NCBI GenBank assembly: GCA_050331815.1
Contig: JBHJGM010000022.1
Span: 1 to 64,000 of the forward strand
DNA from: JBHJGM01 sp050331815
GTDB taxonomy: Bacteria > Verrucomicrobiota > Verrucomicrobiia > Opitutales > JBHJGM01
Reading direction: 5' to 3'
DNA: 64,000 nucleotides
Shown here: positions 35,893 through 44,956 of the stretch, one piece after another
How the letters are laid out: the number at the start of each line of letters is the position of its first letter
How positions within the stretch are numbered: the stretch's first letter is position 1
Made by a program: the position numbers and the translations under genes
The notes under the pieces: generated by a model
Told to the model about the DNA's origin: nothing
Database searches by the model: none
What the model saw: only the letters and a program-made list of their open reading frames with translations

Positions 35893-36045
35893 TGGGTGCA
35901 TGGGGGTCTGCCTGAAATAGGCGGCATCCGGCGAACCTCTCAATCCAAAGAGGGTCCAAGTCCATCTGGCACGCCGGGTGCCTTGGAAAGTGATTGTAAC
36001 GGTAAAACGCTTCCTGTGTACGGTGGAAGCTGGTAAGTATTCATT

Positions 36046-36582
36046 ATGTCAGAGGGTTTGAAATGTGACGTTTGCGGGGGACAGGCGACAGTCCACCTGA
36101 CGCAGATCGTCGATAAGCAGATTCACAAGGTGAATTTGTGCGAAAGCTGTGCGCAGAAAAAGGGTGTCACCGACCCGGAAGGATTCTCCCTGTCGGACCT
36201 CTTGGCGCAGAACATCGGTGATGAATCGGGAGCAATTACTGCCGAAGGGGCTGCCGGGCTGCACTGCGAGCACTGCGGCTACACCGCTGCCAAGCTCAAG
36301 AAAACCGGGCGTCTGGGCTGCCCCAGTTGCTATGACACCATGGCGCGTCTGGTCAGCCCCATGCTGGAAAATATTCACCGTGGCACGCGCCACCTGGGCA
36401 AAGTCCCTCACGGTCTGCTGGACCGTTTGAAGCACAAGCGGCGCATGCGAGACCTTCAGGCCTTGCTGGATGCATCGATTAAGGAAGAACGGTACGAGGA
36501 TGCCGCCCAGTACCGGGACCAGATTGAACAGTTGAAACTCGCCGAGGCCTCGGCCGAAGCGAAGCAGAGCGATGGACATTGA
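36046..36582 (+). CDS. mcsA: McsA, activator of protein-arginine kinase
   Basis: A 178-residue zinc protein. Four CxxC pairs bind zinc: Cys7/10, Cys32/35, Cys73/76 and Cys92/95 (CDVC, CESC, CEHC, CPSC). The C-terminal UVR-type helix pair (residues 137-172, KRRMRDLQALLDASIKEERYEDAAQYRDQIEQLK) would touch ClpC. In Bacillus McsA activates McsB and helps hand substrates to ClpC. Its last 11 bases overlap mcsB, so expression is coupled. Confidence 0.94.
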   Translation: MSEGLKCDVCGGQATVHLTQIVDKQIHKVNLCESCAQKKGVTDPEGFSLSDLLAQNIGDESGAITAEGAAGLHCEHCGYTAAKLKKTGRLGCPSCYDTMARLVSPMLENIHRGTRHLGKVPHGLLDRLKHKRRMRDLQALLDASIKEERYEDAAQYRDQIEQLKLAEASAEAKQSDGH

Positions 36583-37654
36583 AGCGATATTGAACCGCCG
36601 GTCTGAGGCCGATGACGCGGGCTCGCCGCCCGTGCCGGTCATCATCAGTTCGCGGGTTCGTCTGGCACGCAATCTGGCGGATTTTCCCTTTCCCGGCTGG
36701 GCCAAAGAGACACAGCGGCGGGAAGTTTTGTCCGCTTGTCGCAACGCAGCGGTACGTCTGCCGCAGATGGACGGCGGCCATAGTCTGGAAATTGACGAGC
36801 TCAACGAACTCGAAAAGCAGGTCCTCGTGGAACGCCACTTAATCAGCCGCGAGTTGTCAAACAGCAGCCGCGGTTCGGGTGTGATCATCAGCGCTGACCA
36901 AACCAGCTCGATCATGATCAACGAGGAGGACCACATGCGCATTCAGGTGGTCTTGGGCGGTTTGCATTTCAAAAAAATCTGGAACGCGATCGATGCCATC
37001 GATACGGCGCTCGAGACCGACCTCGATCTGGCCTTTACCTCGGAGCTTGGCTACCTGACCGCCTGCCCGACCAATCTGGGTACCGGCTTGCGGGCATCCG
37101 TGATGATGCACCTTCCAGGTTTGGTCCTCGCCAGCCAGATGGAGAAGGTTATCCGCGCGGTGAACCAACTGGGCATCGCTGTGCGTGGACTTTTTGGCGA
37201 GGGCTCCGACGCCAGCGGCAGTATTTTTCAGATTTCCAACCAGCAGACGCTGGGTGAAAGCGAAGGCGATATCATCAAGCGCCTTTCAAGTGTGTTGAAC
37301 ACCATCCTCGAGCAGGAGGACAACGCGCGACAGCGTCTCCTGGAAAATGATCCGGAAAAACTCTTCGACAAAATCGGGCGTTCCTACGGCACGCTGCGTC
37401 ACGGGCACGTTTTAAGCTCGGCAGAAGCGATGAATTGCCTGTCGCTCATTCGCCTGGCGGTGGACTTCAAGTTGCTGCCAGATGAGCATCGCTCGCAGGT
37501 GGACCGCTTGTTCATCGAATGCCAACCCGGGCATGTGCAGTACGCCACCCGTCAAAAGGTGGAAAGCCGGGGTCGCGATATCCAACGCGCGCGCGTCTTA
37601 CGCGATGCGGTTGTGCCGTTGCCGGAGCTGAACTTTGACAATCTTGAAAACTGA
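36572..37654 (+). CDS. mcsB: McsB protein-arginine kinase
   Basis: A 360-residue guanido-kinase-fold enzyme that phosphorylates arginines on proteins and marks them for ClpC. IISSRVRLARNLADFPFPGWA opens the kinase; the active-site cysteine lies in GYLTACPTNLGTGLRAS, and RGLFGEGSDASGSIFQISNQ and the late DRLFIECQPGHVQYATRQ are typical. The C-terminus has the McsB-specific arginine-recognition region. It overlaps mcsA and lies 36 bases before clpC. Confidence 0.95.
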   Translation: MDIEAILNRRSEADDAGSPPVPVIISSRVRLARNLADFPFPGWAKETQRREVLSACRNAAVRLPQMDGGHSLEIDELNELEKQVLVERHLISRELSNSSRGSGVIISADQTSSIMINEEDHMRIQVVLGGLHFKKIWNAIDAIDTALETDLDLAFTSELGYLTACPTNLGTGLRASVMMHLPGLVLASQMEKVIRAVNQLGIAVRGLFGEGSDASGSIFQISNQQTLGESEGDIIKRLSSVLNTILEQEDNARQRLLENDPEKLFDKIGRSYGTLRHGHVLSSAEAMNCLSLIRLAVDFKLLPDEHRSQVDRLFIECQPGHVQYATRQKVESRGRDIQRARVLRDAVVPLPELNFDNLEN

Positions 37655-37690
37655 TGAGAACCTTTTCGTGCACTATGGGAGAGGAGCACC

Positions 37691-40246
37691 ATGGCTGAAC
37701 CAATGAATAACTTTACCCCCCGCGCCCAGCAGGTGTTGGCGTTAGCCCGCAAAGAAGCGGATCGTTTTCACCATAACTACGTGGGGACCGAACATTTGCT
37801 GCTTGGCCTGATCAATCTCGGTCAGGGCGTTGCCGTGAATGTCCTTTTGAAGATGGGGCTCGACCTGGAGACCGTGCGTAACGCGGTCGAAAAGCAGGTG
37901 GGTACCGGCGGTGAGTCCAAGCCAACCGGCAACATTCCTTACACCCCTCGCGTGAAAAAGGTACTGGCCCTGGCCGGTAAGGAAGCCAACTCGCTGAACC
38001 ATTCCTACATCGGTACGGAGCACATTCTGCTCGGGCTCCTGCGCGAAGGCGAAGGCGTTGCCGCGCGCGTTTTAAAAAGCCTGAACGTGGATATCGAGCG
38101 TTGCCGCAACGAGATCCTCGCAGAACTCGATCCGAATTTCTCGGGCGAGGGCGAGGAAGGTGCGGTCTCCTCGGGAGGCGGTCAGGTTGCCGCGGGCGAT
38201 GAAAAGAAAGAGTTGAAGACGCCGGCGCTCAAAGCGTTTGGACGCGACTTGACCGAGCTTGCCCGCAACGGCGAACTCGACCCGGTTATCGGGCGCAAGC
38301 AGGAGATTCGCCGCGTCGTGCAAATCCTCTGCCGCCGCACCAAGAATAACCCGGTTCTCATCGGGGAAGCTGGTGTTGGTAAGACGGCCATCGTTGAAGG
38401 TCTCGCTCAGGAGATCGCTTCCGGTATCGTACCGGAAATTCTTATCGACAAGCGCGTCATCACGCTGGACTTAGCGTTGATGGTCGCAGGTACGAAATAT
38501 CGCGGTCAGTTTGAAGAGCGTATCAAGGCCGTGATGGACGAAATCCGTCGGGCCAAGAATGTCATCATCTTCATTGACGAGTTGCACACCATCGTGGGCG
38601 CGGGCGCCGCTGAAGGGGCGATGGACGCCTCAAACATCTTTAAGCCGGCCCTCTCTCGTGGCGAACTTCAGTGCATCGGGGCGACAACCCTTGGTGAGTA
38701 TCGCAAATACATCGAGAAGGACAGCGCACTGGATCGCCGCTTCCAGGCGGTCAAGGTTGAGGCGCCGTCGGTGGACGACACCATTCAAATCCTGACCGGT
38801 ATTCGCTCCAAGTATGAGGAGCACCACAAGGTCAAGTATACGGATGTGGCCATTGCGACTGCGGCCAAACTCTCCGACCGCTACATCACCGCGCGTTACC
38901 TTCCCGACAAGGCGATCGACGTGTTGGATGAAGCTGGCTCGCGCGCCCGCATCGATTCCTTGAACCGCCCGCCGGAAATCGAGGCCATCGCAACAGAAAT
39001 TGATGAGGTTTGCTCGCAGAAGGAAGAAGCGATCAGCAAGCAGCACTTCGAAGAGGCTGCCAAGTTCCGCGATAAGGAGAAGACTTTACGGGCCAAGCGT
39101 GAGACTATGATCGAGGACTGGAAGCGCAACCGCGAGGAGAAGACCATTATCGTCGACGAAGACGAAATGCTCGCGGTCGTTTCCGATTGGACCGGTGTGC
39201 CGCTCAAGCGCATGGAACAGGCTGAAAGCCAGCGCTTGCTCGAGATCGAAAACGAGTTGCAGCGCGAGGTTGTCGGCCAAAACGACGCGACCGAAGTCAT
39301 TGCGAAAGCGCTACGTCGTTCCCGTGCCGACTTGAAGGATCCGCGCCGCCCGATTGGCTCGTTCATGTTCCTTGGGCCGACCGGCGTCGGTAAAACGCAT
39401 TTGGCGAAGACCCTGGCCGAACTGATGTTTGGCGAGCAGGAGGCGCTCATCCAAATCGACATGTCCGAGTACATGGAGAAGTTCTCCGTGTCGCGGCTGA
39501 TTGGCTCGCCCCCCGGCTATGTCGGTTACGATGAGGGCGGCCAGTTAACCGAAGCCGTGCGTCGCAAGCCGTATTCGGTTATCTTGTTCGACGAGATCGA
39601 AAAGGCGCACCCGGACGTCGTGCAGTTGCTCTTGCAGGTGCTCGAAGACGGTCGTCTCACCGACTCGCTTGGCCGCACCGTCGACTTCCGCAACACCATT
39701 CTGATCATGACCTCCAACGTCGGGGCCGAGATCATGCAGAAGAACACCTCGTTGGGCTTCGGTGCCGGTCTCAGCGCGGAGATGGATTACGAGAAGCTGC
39801 GCGATAAAATTCTCGATGAGACCAAACGCGTCTTCAAGCCGGAGTTCCTGAACCGCATTAACGAGATCGTGATCTTCCACCCGCTGACGAAAGTTCACAT
39901 GGGTAAGATCGTCGACATCGAGTTGCGCAAGTTCTTCAAACGCCTCAGCGATCAGAAAATCGAGATCGAGGTCACGTCCGAAGCCAAGGAGTTCCTCATT
40001 GAAAACGGCTGGGATGAAAAGTTTGGAGCACGTCCGTTGCGTCGTGCCGTAGAACGTCACCTGGAGGATCCGTTGGCGGAAGCTATCCTGCGTGCGGAAG
40101 TGAAACGCGCTGAGCCAATCCGCGTGGTTCTTTCTGAGCACGAAGAGGGTGAGAAGACCATCAAGCGTCTGGACTTCCAGCAGCAAACCAGCTCAGAGGC
40201 CGATAGCGAAGCCACCCAGGAAGCGCCGGACGAAGTCGAAGATTAG
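37691..40246 (+). CDS. clpC: ClpC AAA+ ATPase (Clp protease unfoldase)
   Basis: An 851-residue class I Clp ATPase. Two N-terminal repeats (FTPRAQQVLALARKEAD and YTPRVKKVLALAGKEAN, residues 1-150) are the Clp_N domains that bind phospho-arginine. AAA1 has GEAGVGKTAIVEG and IIFIDELHT. The UVR/M domain (about 415-450) is where McsA-type adaptors act. AAA2 has GPTGVGKTHLAKTL and VILFDEIEKAH. With ClpP (not here) it unfolds marked proteins. A GGAG lies 8 bases before the ATG. A terminator follows. Confidence 0.97.
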   Translation: MAEPMNNFTPRAQQVLALARKEADRFHHNYVGTEHLLLGLINLGQGVAVNVLLKMGLDLETVRNAVEKQVGTGGESKPTGNIPYTPRVKKVLALAGKEANSLNHSYIGTEHILLGLLREGEGVAARVLKSLNVDIERCRNEILAELDPNFSGEGEEGAVSSGGGQVAAGDEKKELKTPALKAFGRDLTELARNGELDPVIGRKQEIRRVVQILCRRTKNNPVLIGEAGVGKTAIVEGLAQEIASGIVPEILIDKRVITLDLALMVAGTKYRGQFEERIKAVMDEIRRAKNVIIFIDELHTIVGAGAAEGAMDASNIFKPALSRGELQCIGATTLGEYRKYIEKDSALDRRFQAVKVEAPSVDDTIQILTGIRSKYEEHHKVKYTDVAIATAAKLSDRYITARYLPDKAIDVLDEAGSRARIDSLNRPPEIEAIATEIDEVCSQKEEAISKQHFEEAAKFRDKEKTLRAKRETMIEDWKRNREEKTIIVDEDEMLAVVSDWTGVPLKRMEQAESQRLLEIENELQREVVGQNDATEVIAKALRRSRADLKDPRRPIGSFMFLGPTGVGKTHLAKTLAELMFGEQEALIQIDMSEYMEKFSVSRLIGSPPGYVGYDEGGQLTEAVRRKPYSVILFDEIEKAHPDVVQLLLQVLEDGRLTDSLGRTVDFRNTILIMTSNVGAEIMQKNTSLGFGAGLSAEMDYEKLRDKILDETKRVFKPEFLNRINEIVIFHPLTKVHMGKIVDIELRKFFKRLSDQKIEIEVTSEAKEFLIENGWDEKFGARPLRRAVERHLEDPLAEAILRAEVKRAEPIRVVLSEHEEGEKTIKRLDFQQQTSSEADSEATQEAPDEVED

Positions 40247-40284
40247 ACGGCGGGCGCGAAGCTTTTCTGCCTGAATCCTTTCAC

Positions 40285-40318
40285 AGCCCTTCCGCATAAA
40301 TCGCGGAGGGGCTTTTAT
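40285..40318 (+). terminator. Intrinsic terminator after clpC
   Basis: AGCCCTTCCGC (40285-40295) pairs with GCGGAGGGGCT (40303-40313, one G-T), loop of 7 bases, then TTTAT. It lies 38 bases after the clpC stop and ends the mcsA-mcsB-clpC transcript. Confidence 0.85.
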
Positions 40319-40482
40319 CTGGGGCTCAGGTGCTTGAGGTTGGCTCCGCGGAGGGTGTCGGCTAGACGCAGCGCAGCGTTATGTGCTTCGAGATGGTCGC
40401 GCGGCATCGGCTCCAGGTTCGCGCGCAGCAGGCTAAAGTCGATGCTCTAGGCAACGACGCGCTCGATACGGCCGGACGACAT
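40315..40482 (-). pseudogene. Small hypothetical gene with an in-frame TAG (decayed)
   Basis: The minus frame from ATG 40482 reads MSSGRIERVVA, TAG (40447-40449), then SIDFSLLRANLEPMPRDHL and EAHNAALRLADTLRGAN, ending at TAA 40315. The second part resembles the short helical start (DFxLLRxNLxxxPxERL...ALRLAxxLR) of small uncharacterised proteins often next to toxin or nucleotidyltransferase genes. Only about 43 codons follow the TAG. The stop falls in the clpC terminator, so it is a truncated, nonsense-containing remnant. The homology is recalled by pattern only. Confidence 0.45.
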
Positions 40483-40563
40483 TTACGTGGAAGCTTCCGA
40501 AGCCGCCTGGGGAATGGGTTTGGGCCTTGACATGGCAGGACGCATACGAAGCTTGTCTCCACG

Positions 40564-40980
40564 ATGGAGACCTCATTGATAATCCTTAAGCCGGACTGCA
40601 TGGAAAGGCGTCTGGCCGGCAAAGTTCTGGACCGTTTTTTGGAGGCTGGCTTCAATCTGGTTGGCAGCAAGGTGATGCAGCTCGACGACGCGTTGATGCA
40701 GGAGCACTACGCCCACCTGGCCGACAAGCCCTTCTTTCCCGAGATCACTGGCTTCATGGGCTCGCAACCAGTCATGGTGCTGGCCCTGCGTGGCGAAAAT
40801 GTGATTGCGCGCGTTCGTGAGTTGCTGGGACCGACCGATTCAGCTGCGGCGGAGAAGGGCACCATTCGCGGCGACTTCGGCACCGACAAGATGAAGAACA
40901 TCGCCCATGCTTCGGACGGGCCCGAGACGGCCAAGGCTGAACTGGCCCGTTTCTTCAAGCCGGGCGAACTTGTCGGTTGA
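40564..40980 (+). CDS. ndk: Nucleoside diphosphate kinase
   Basis: A 138-residue enzyme that balances NTP pools by phosphate transfer through a histidine (His115 in KNIAHASDGP). SLIILKPDCMERRLAGKVLDRFLEAGF and RELLGPTDSAAAEKGTIRGDFG are the hallmark strings. Usual Ndk size. The MipA-like gene follows by about 70 bases. Confidence 0.96.
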   Translation: METSLIILKPDCMERRLAGKVLDRFLEAGFNLVGSKVMQLDDALMQEHYAHLADKPFFPEITGFMGSQPVMVLALRGENVIARVRELLGPTDSAAAEKGTIRGDFGTDKMKNIAHASDGPETAKAELARFFKPGELVG

Positions 40981-41053
40981 GGGCATGCGCACGCACGTTT
41001 ATTTTAGCCACCTTTTGATTGCTTCTTTTCAACAGGCGCTAAAGCTCGGGTTT

Positions 41054-41887
41054 ATGAGCAAACCCCTGCGTGCTTTCCTGTGGGCGGGACTGGCGACCGT
41101 GCTGGCGGCGGTTTCGGTAAGCGGCCAGCTGTCTCGTCTGAGCCTGTCCAACGTCATGCCCGACATTGAGGAAGCGGATATCCGCACCAGCTTCGGTGTC
41201 GGCTTCGCTCCGGACTTTGAAGGTTCGGAGGACTACGACCCGATCCCCATTCTCTCGGTTCGGGCGGAGTTTGAAAACTTCCGCGTCGAGCTCAACGGCC
41301 TGAAGGGCGGGGTGGATGTGTCGCCGTTCAAGCGCTGGGAATTCGGTCCGGCCTTCAGCTTTCGCTTCGGGCGCGATGACGATGTGGACAATGATGTCGT
41401 CGCGATGCTGCGCGAGATCGACGAAGCTTTTGAAATCGGTTTCTTCGTTGGTTACCGGCTTTCGCCAAAGCTGCTTGATCGTGATCTGATCGCGGTCCGC
41501 GTGACTTTCCTGCATGACGTCACTTCGGTGCACGAGGGTTTTTTGGTGGCGGCAGGTGCGACCTATTCGTTTCAGGCGCTGCAGATGCTCCGCGTAGGGA
41601 TTGGGCCGACCATCAACTTCGCCAACGAGGATTACTTCGATACGTTCTTTTCGGTGGACGCCAACAACGCCGCGCGTAGCGGCCTGCCGACCTTTGACGC
41701 GGACGGCGGTTTGCGCGACCTGGGCTTCAATTCGACGGTTACGTTTTTCGCGACTCGGCGCTGGAGCGTCACCTGGTTTCTGGCTTACCGGCGGCTGGTT
41801 GGCGATGCTGCCGATACGCCGATCGTCGACTTCGAGGGCAATCCCAATCAGATCACCTCGGGCCTGACCGCTTCCTACAAGTGGTAG
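41054..41887 (+). CDS. MipA/OmpV-family outer-membrane protein
   Basis: A 277-residue exported beta-barrel. After a signal peptide (AFLWAGLATVLAAVSVSG) come regular amphipathic strands; ADIRTSFGVGFAPDFEGSEDYDPIPILSVRAEF at the N-terminus and ITSGLTASYKW, ending in an aromatic Trp, at the C-terminus are typical of MipA/OmpV scaffolding or small-barrel proteins. Function in the envelope is inferred. The start was placed at 41054 where the signal begins; upstream in-frame ATGs run into ndk. Confidence 0.82.
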   Translation: MSKPLRAFLWAGLATVLAAVSVSGQLSRLSLSNVMPDIEEADIRTSFGVGFAPDFEGSEDYDPIPILSVRAEFENFRVELNGLKGGVDVSPFKRWEFGPAFSFRFGRDDDVDNDVVAMLREIDEAFEIGFFVGYRLSPKLLDRDLIAVRVTFLHDVTSVHEGFLVAAGATYSFQALQMLRVGIGPTINFANEDYFDTFFSVDANNAARSGLPTFDADGGLRDLGFNSTVTFFATRRWSVTWFLAYRRLVGDAADTPIVDFEGNPNQITSGLTASYKW

Positions 41888-41890
41888 GCG

Positions 41891-42388
41891 CTAGCCGTCC
41901 TTTCGCTGCAGCAGGACGACCGCGTGGGCTGCCATGCCTTCGGCCCGGCCAAAGGCACCGAGCTTCTCATGGGTGGTCGCCTTAATGCCAAGGCGGCTGG
42001 GCTCGGTTTTGAGGGTACGCGCGAGGGCCGCTTTCATGGCCGGCAGGTGCGGTCCGATTTTCGGTTCCTCCGCGATCAGCGCGATATCCGCATTGGCGAG
42101 GGTGTAGCCACGACACTCTGCTTCAGAAAGTGCTTTGGCCAAAATCTCCTGCGAGTTGATACCGGCGATTTTCGGATCGTTGTTGGGGAAATAGTGCCCG
42201 ATGTCGGGCAGGCCAAGGGCACCCAGCAGCGCATCGGCTAGCGCATGAGTGAGGACATCGGCGTCGGAGTGGCCGTCGAGCCCTCGGGCGTGTTCGATGC
42301 GCACTCCGCCCAGTACGAGCGGTCGGCCTGCGGCAAACCGGTGCACGTCGTAACCGGTACCGATGCGAAAGGGCAGGAGCTGAGTCAT
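41891..42388 (-). CDS. ispF: 2-C-methyl-D-erythritol 2,4-cyclodiphosphate synthase
   Basis: A 165-residue MEP-pathway enzyme that releases CMP and forms MEcPP, with a divalent metal. IGTGYDVHRF (Asp14 and His16), GLDGHSDADVLTHALADALLGA (metal His) and IGHYFPNND are the IspF signatures; KATTHEKLGAFGRAEGMAAHAVVLL ends it. The start overlaps the ispD stop by four bases, so the two are translated as a pair. Confidence 0.97.
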   Translation of the reverse strand: MTQLLPFRIGTGYDVHRFAAGRPLVLGGVRIEHARGLDGHSDADVLTHALADALLGALGLPDIGHYFPNNDPKIAGINSQEILAKALSEAECRGYTLANADIALIAEEPKIGPHLPAMKAALARTLKTEPSRLGIKATTHEKLGAFGRAEGMAAHAVVLLQRKDG

Positions 42389-43098
42389 GCGGGTGGCCCT
42401 TGGCTGAGTACGAATTCGAGGTAGGCCATGTCGGCGGCGGTGGTGAGCTTGGGATTGGGTCGGGTGTTTTCGACGATGGTAATGGGCTTGCCCTGGCGGG
42501 CGTAAGCGGCGGTGTCATCGGTCACCATGACACCCCCCAGGCGCAGCTGGCGGTAGGCTTCGGTGATGGCTTCACGGTCGAAGGCCTGAGGTGTCTGCAT
42601 CGCCCAGAGGTTGGCGCGGTTCAAGTTGGTGAAATGGCAAAGGCGAAACTCCGCATTGTCACAGGAGACTTCCTTGATGGTATCGGTGACACGGTGCGCC
42701 AGCACGGCGGCCTTGTCGTCGACCACAGCCCGGTGCACGCGCCGGATGGCTTCCGGGTGGATGGCGGGCCGGGCACAGTCGTGAATGAAGACGTAGTCCA
42801 CGAGCAAGGAGGTTTCGCTCAGAGCATTGAAAACGGAGTCCTGGCGCTCCTTGCCGCCACGCACCCAGGTGACGGTTGCCCCTTTGAGGTTGATGCGGTC
42901 TGCTGCGGTGGCCAGTTGCTGCTTTTGGGCGGAATCGCGGTAGACGAAAACAAAATGCTCGAACAGGCCGGACTCACGAAAGGCGCGCAGAGAATGGCAA
43001 ATAACGGGTTCTCCCGCCAGTTCGACGGTGATCTTGTCCTCACAAGATTCGCCCATGCGGGAGCCACGTCCCGCTGCCAGTAGGATGACCGCATTCAC
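42385..43098 (-). CDS. ispD: 2-C-methyl-D-erythritol 4-phosphate cytidylyltransferase
   Basis: A 237-residue MEP-pathway enzyme that joins MEP with CTP. AVILLAAGRGSRMGESCEDK is the CTP-binding loop; VRGGKERQDSVFNAL, FIHDCARPAIHPE and WAMQTPQAFDREAITEAY are the IspD signatures. ispD-ispF overlap as in many genomes, but ispE lies on the other strand beyond pyrF. Confidence 0.96.
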   Translation of the reverse strand: MNAVILLAAGRGSRMGESCEDKITVELAGEPVICHSLRAFRESGLFEHFVFVYRDSAQKQQLATAADRINLKGATVTWVRGGKERQDSVFNALSETSLLVDYVFIHDCARPAIHPEAIRRVHRAVVDDKAAVLAHRVTDTIKEVSCDNAEFRLCHFTNLNRANLWAMQTPQAFDREAITEAYRQLRLGGVMVTDDTAAYARQGKPITIVENTRPNPKLTTAADMAYLEFVLSQGPPA

Positions 43099-43118
43099 AA
43101 TGTTCAGGCGTACGCGCT

Positions 43119-43832
43119 TCAGGCGGGCGCCGCGGCGGCGTCAATTTCTGCCAGCACCTCGTCGATGACCTTGGCGGGCTGTTCGGCGCGCAGGATCGGT
43201 CGCCCCATCACCAGATAATTCGCGCCCAGACGGATGGCTTCGGCGGGGGTGGCGATGCGTTCCTGGTCGTCGGCAGAGAAATTCAGGGGGCGTATACCCG
43301 GGGTGACGAGGACGGGCTCAGGTCCGAGTACTTCGCGCAGGTCGGCGAGTTCGGTAGCGGCACAGACGAGACCGTGCAGCGGTACCTCCTGACTGAGCAT
43401 GGCCAAGCGCAGGACCAAGCGCACAGGCTCCTCATCAAAGCCGACCTGGGCCAGATGAGTCCGCTTCATCGAGGTGAGCACGGTCACTCCGAGCAGCTTA
43501 AGATCGGGGTTGGAGGCTTCCTGGGCTTCGCGCGCCCAGCGCATCATCTCCGGACCGCCCGCGGTGTGCAGGGTGAGCATCTTGATCGAGCACTCCGAGA
43601 GGTTAAGAATGGCCGAAGCGACGGTGTTCGGAATGTCGTGCAGCTTCAGGTCCAAAAACACGTTGTAACCGAGGTCACTCACGCGGCAGGTGATGTCGCG
43701 CCCGTACTTCAAAAAGAGCTGCAGGCCGATCTTGACCCATTTTAAGTCCTTGCCGCTTTTCTTGAGGAAGGCGAGGGCCTCGTCCTCGGTTGGCAGGTCC
43801 AGGGCGAGAATCAGTTCTGGTTTCGCACTCAT
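43119..43832 (-). CDS. pyrF: Orotidine 5'-phosphate decarboxylase
   Basis: A 237-residue TIM-barrel enzyme for the last step of UMP synthesis. LILALDLPTEDEALAF, VFLDLKLHDIPNTV (catalytic Lys-Asp network), LTLHTAGGPEMM and VTPGIRP...VMGRPILRAEQPAKVI are PyrF hallmarks. The frame stays open far upstream through the ispE gene, but that extension has no homology and the ATG at 43832 gives the normal length. It lies 20 bases before ispD and is divergent from ispE. Confidence 0.96.
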   Translation of the reverse strand: MSAKPELILALDLPTEDEALAFLKKSGKDLKWVKIGLQLFLKYGRDITCRVSDLGYNVFLDLKLHDIPNTVASAILNLSECSIKMLTLHTAGGPEMMRWAREAQEASNPDLKLLGVTVLTSMKRTHLAQVGFDEEPVRLVLRLAMLSQEVPLHGLVCAATELADLREVLGPEPVLVTPGIRPLNFSADDQERIATPAEAIRLGANYLVMGRPILRAEQPAKVIDEVLAEIDAAAAPA

Positions 43833-43961
43833 GGCAGGCAAGCTGGGAAACCCGGCGGCCCCCTTGCTGATTGAGCTAAAGCAGGAACGGGGCCCGCGGT
43901 CAATCCAACGGCGCGGTGTGTGCTGGTTGACACCATCGTGACGCCACCTGCAAATGCACCC

Positions 43962-44870
43962 ATGTCGACACTGCAAGCCGAATGCCCCGCCAAGGTAAAT
44001 CTGGTGTTGTCCATCACCGGGCGACGCAAGGATGGCTTTCACGAGTTGGTCAGCCTGGTCGCCCCGGTCAAACTGGCCGACACGTTGAGCATTGAAGTTG
44101 TCGGCAGTGGCGGGGTGGACACCCTGCTGGTCTCCGGGATGGGTGTGGGGGAGAGCGTCCCGGCCGATGCGGATAATCTGGTTCTGCGCGCGGCCCGAGC
44201 CTATCGAGAGCACACAGACGAATTGAGGCAAACGTCGCTGGTCTTTCGCCTGCAAAAGCGCATTCCGGCCGGTTCGGGTCTGGGCGGCGGCAGTAGTGAC
44301 GCCGCCACCGCGCTTTCGTTGCTCAATCAGCTGGCAGATTCGCCACTGGATGCGCAGGCGCTGTGTGTTTTGGCGGCTTCGCTGGGTTCGGATTGCCCGC
44401 TTTTTTTGGAGGGTGGCGGTTCCCTGATGCGAGGTCGGGGCGAGGTGCTCGAGCCGCTGCCGGCGGCATGGGTGGATGCGTTGCGCGGCAGGGAGTTGCT
44501 GCTGTTTCGCCCGCACTTCAGCATCCACACGGTTTGGGCCTACCAGACGCTGGCTGGACGCGCCGTAGGCTGCTACACGCCTGTACCGGAAGCAGAAACG
44601 CGGCTGGGCGCCAGCCTGGAAGGACTTGACGTCGAGGGGTTTGTGCCGGCCAACGATCTTGCGGCGGTTGCTTTTGATAAGTACCTGGCCTTGCCCACTT
44701 TGTTGGAGCAACTGCGTGCGGACTTCGGGGTGGTCACCCAGATGACGGGCAGCGGCAGCGCGTGCTTTGCGCTCGATGTGCGGGGGGTCGGTTTGGCCGC
44801 GCTCACCAGGCGCATCCGCGAGGCCTGGGGGCCGGATGCTTGGCTGTGCACAACCCACTTTAATACTTGA
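43962..44870 (+). CDS. ispE: 4-diphosphocytidyl-2-C-methyl-D-erythritol kinase
   Basis: A 302-residue GHMP kinase of the MEP pathway. AECPAKVNLVLSITGRRKDGFHEL opens it. The ATP loop is PAGSGLGGGSSDAATAL; the C-terminal region has VTQMTGSGSACFAL. ATG 43962 gives the usual N-terminus; an in-frame ATG 42 bases upstream adds unconserved residues. It is the third MEP gene here, with ispD and ispF across pyrF. Confidence 0.95.
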   Translation: MSTLQAECPAKVNLVLSITGRRKDGFHELVSLVAPVKLADTLSIEVVGSGGVDTLLVSGMGVGESVPADADNLVLRAARAYREHTDELRQTSLVFRLQKRIPAGSGLGGGSSDAATALSLLNQLADSPLDAQALCVLAASLGSDCPLFLEGGGSLMRGRGEVLEPLPAAWVDALRGRELLLFRPHFSIHTVWAYQTLAGRAVGCYTPVPEAETRLGASLEGLDVEGFVPANDLAAVAFDKYLALPTLLEQLRADFGVVTQMTGSGSACFALDVRGVGLAALTRRIREAWGPDAWLCTTHFNT

Positions 44871-44956
44871 GCATCAAGCTTTATTAAGTCCTTGCCTTAC
44901 GCGAATTGCTTTTCTTTTACTGTTGCGTCCGGGACGCGGGAAGGACCCATATTTTG

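Noticed and set aside
32591..40449. TAG recoding (pyrrolysine or amber suppression) to explain two in-frame TAGs
   Set aside because: clpC, acs, crtI and the symporter use TAG as a plain stop, and no suppressor or Pyl gene is in the window; point mutation is simpler.
43833..44858. Upstream extension of the pyrF frame to 579 codons
   Set aside because: The extra part lies antisense to ispE and does not resemble any PyrF; the internal ATG 43832 gives the normal size.
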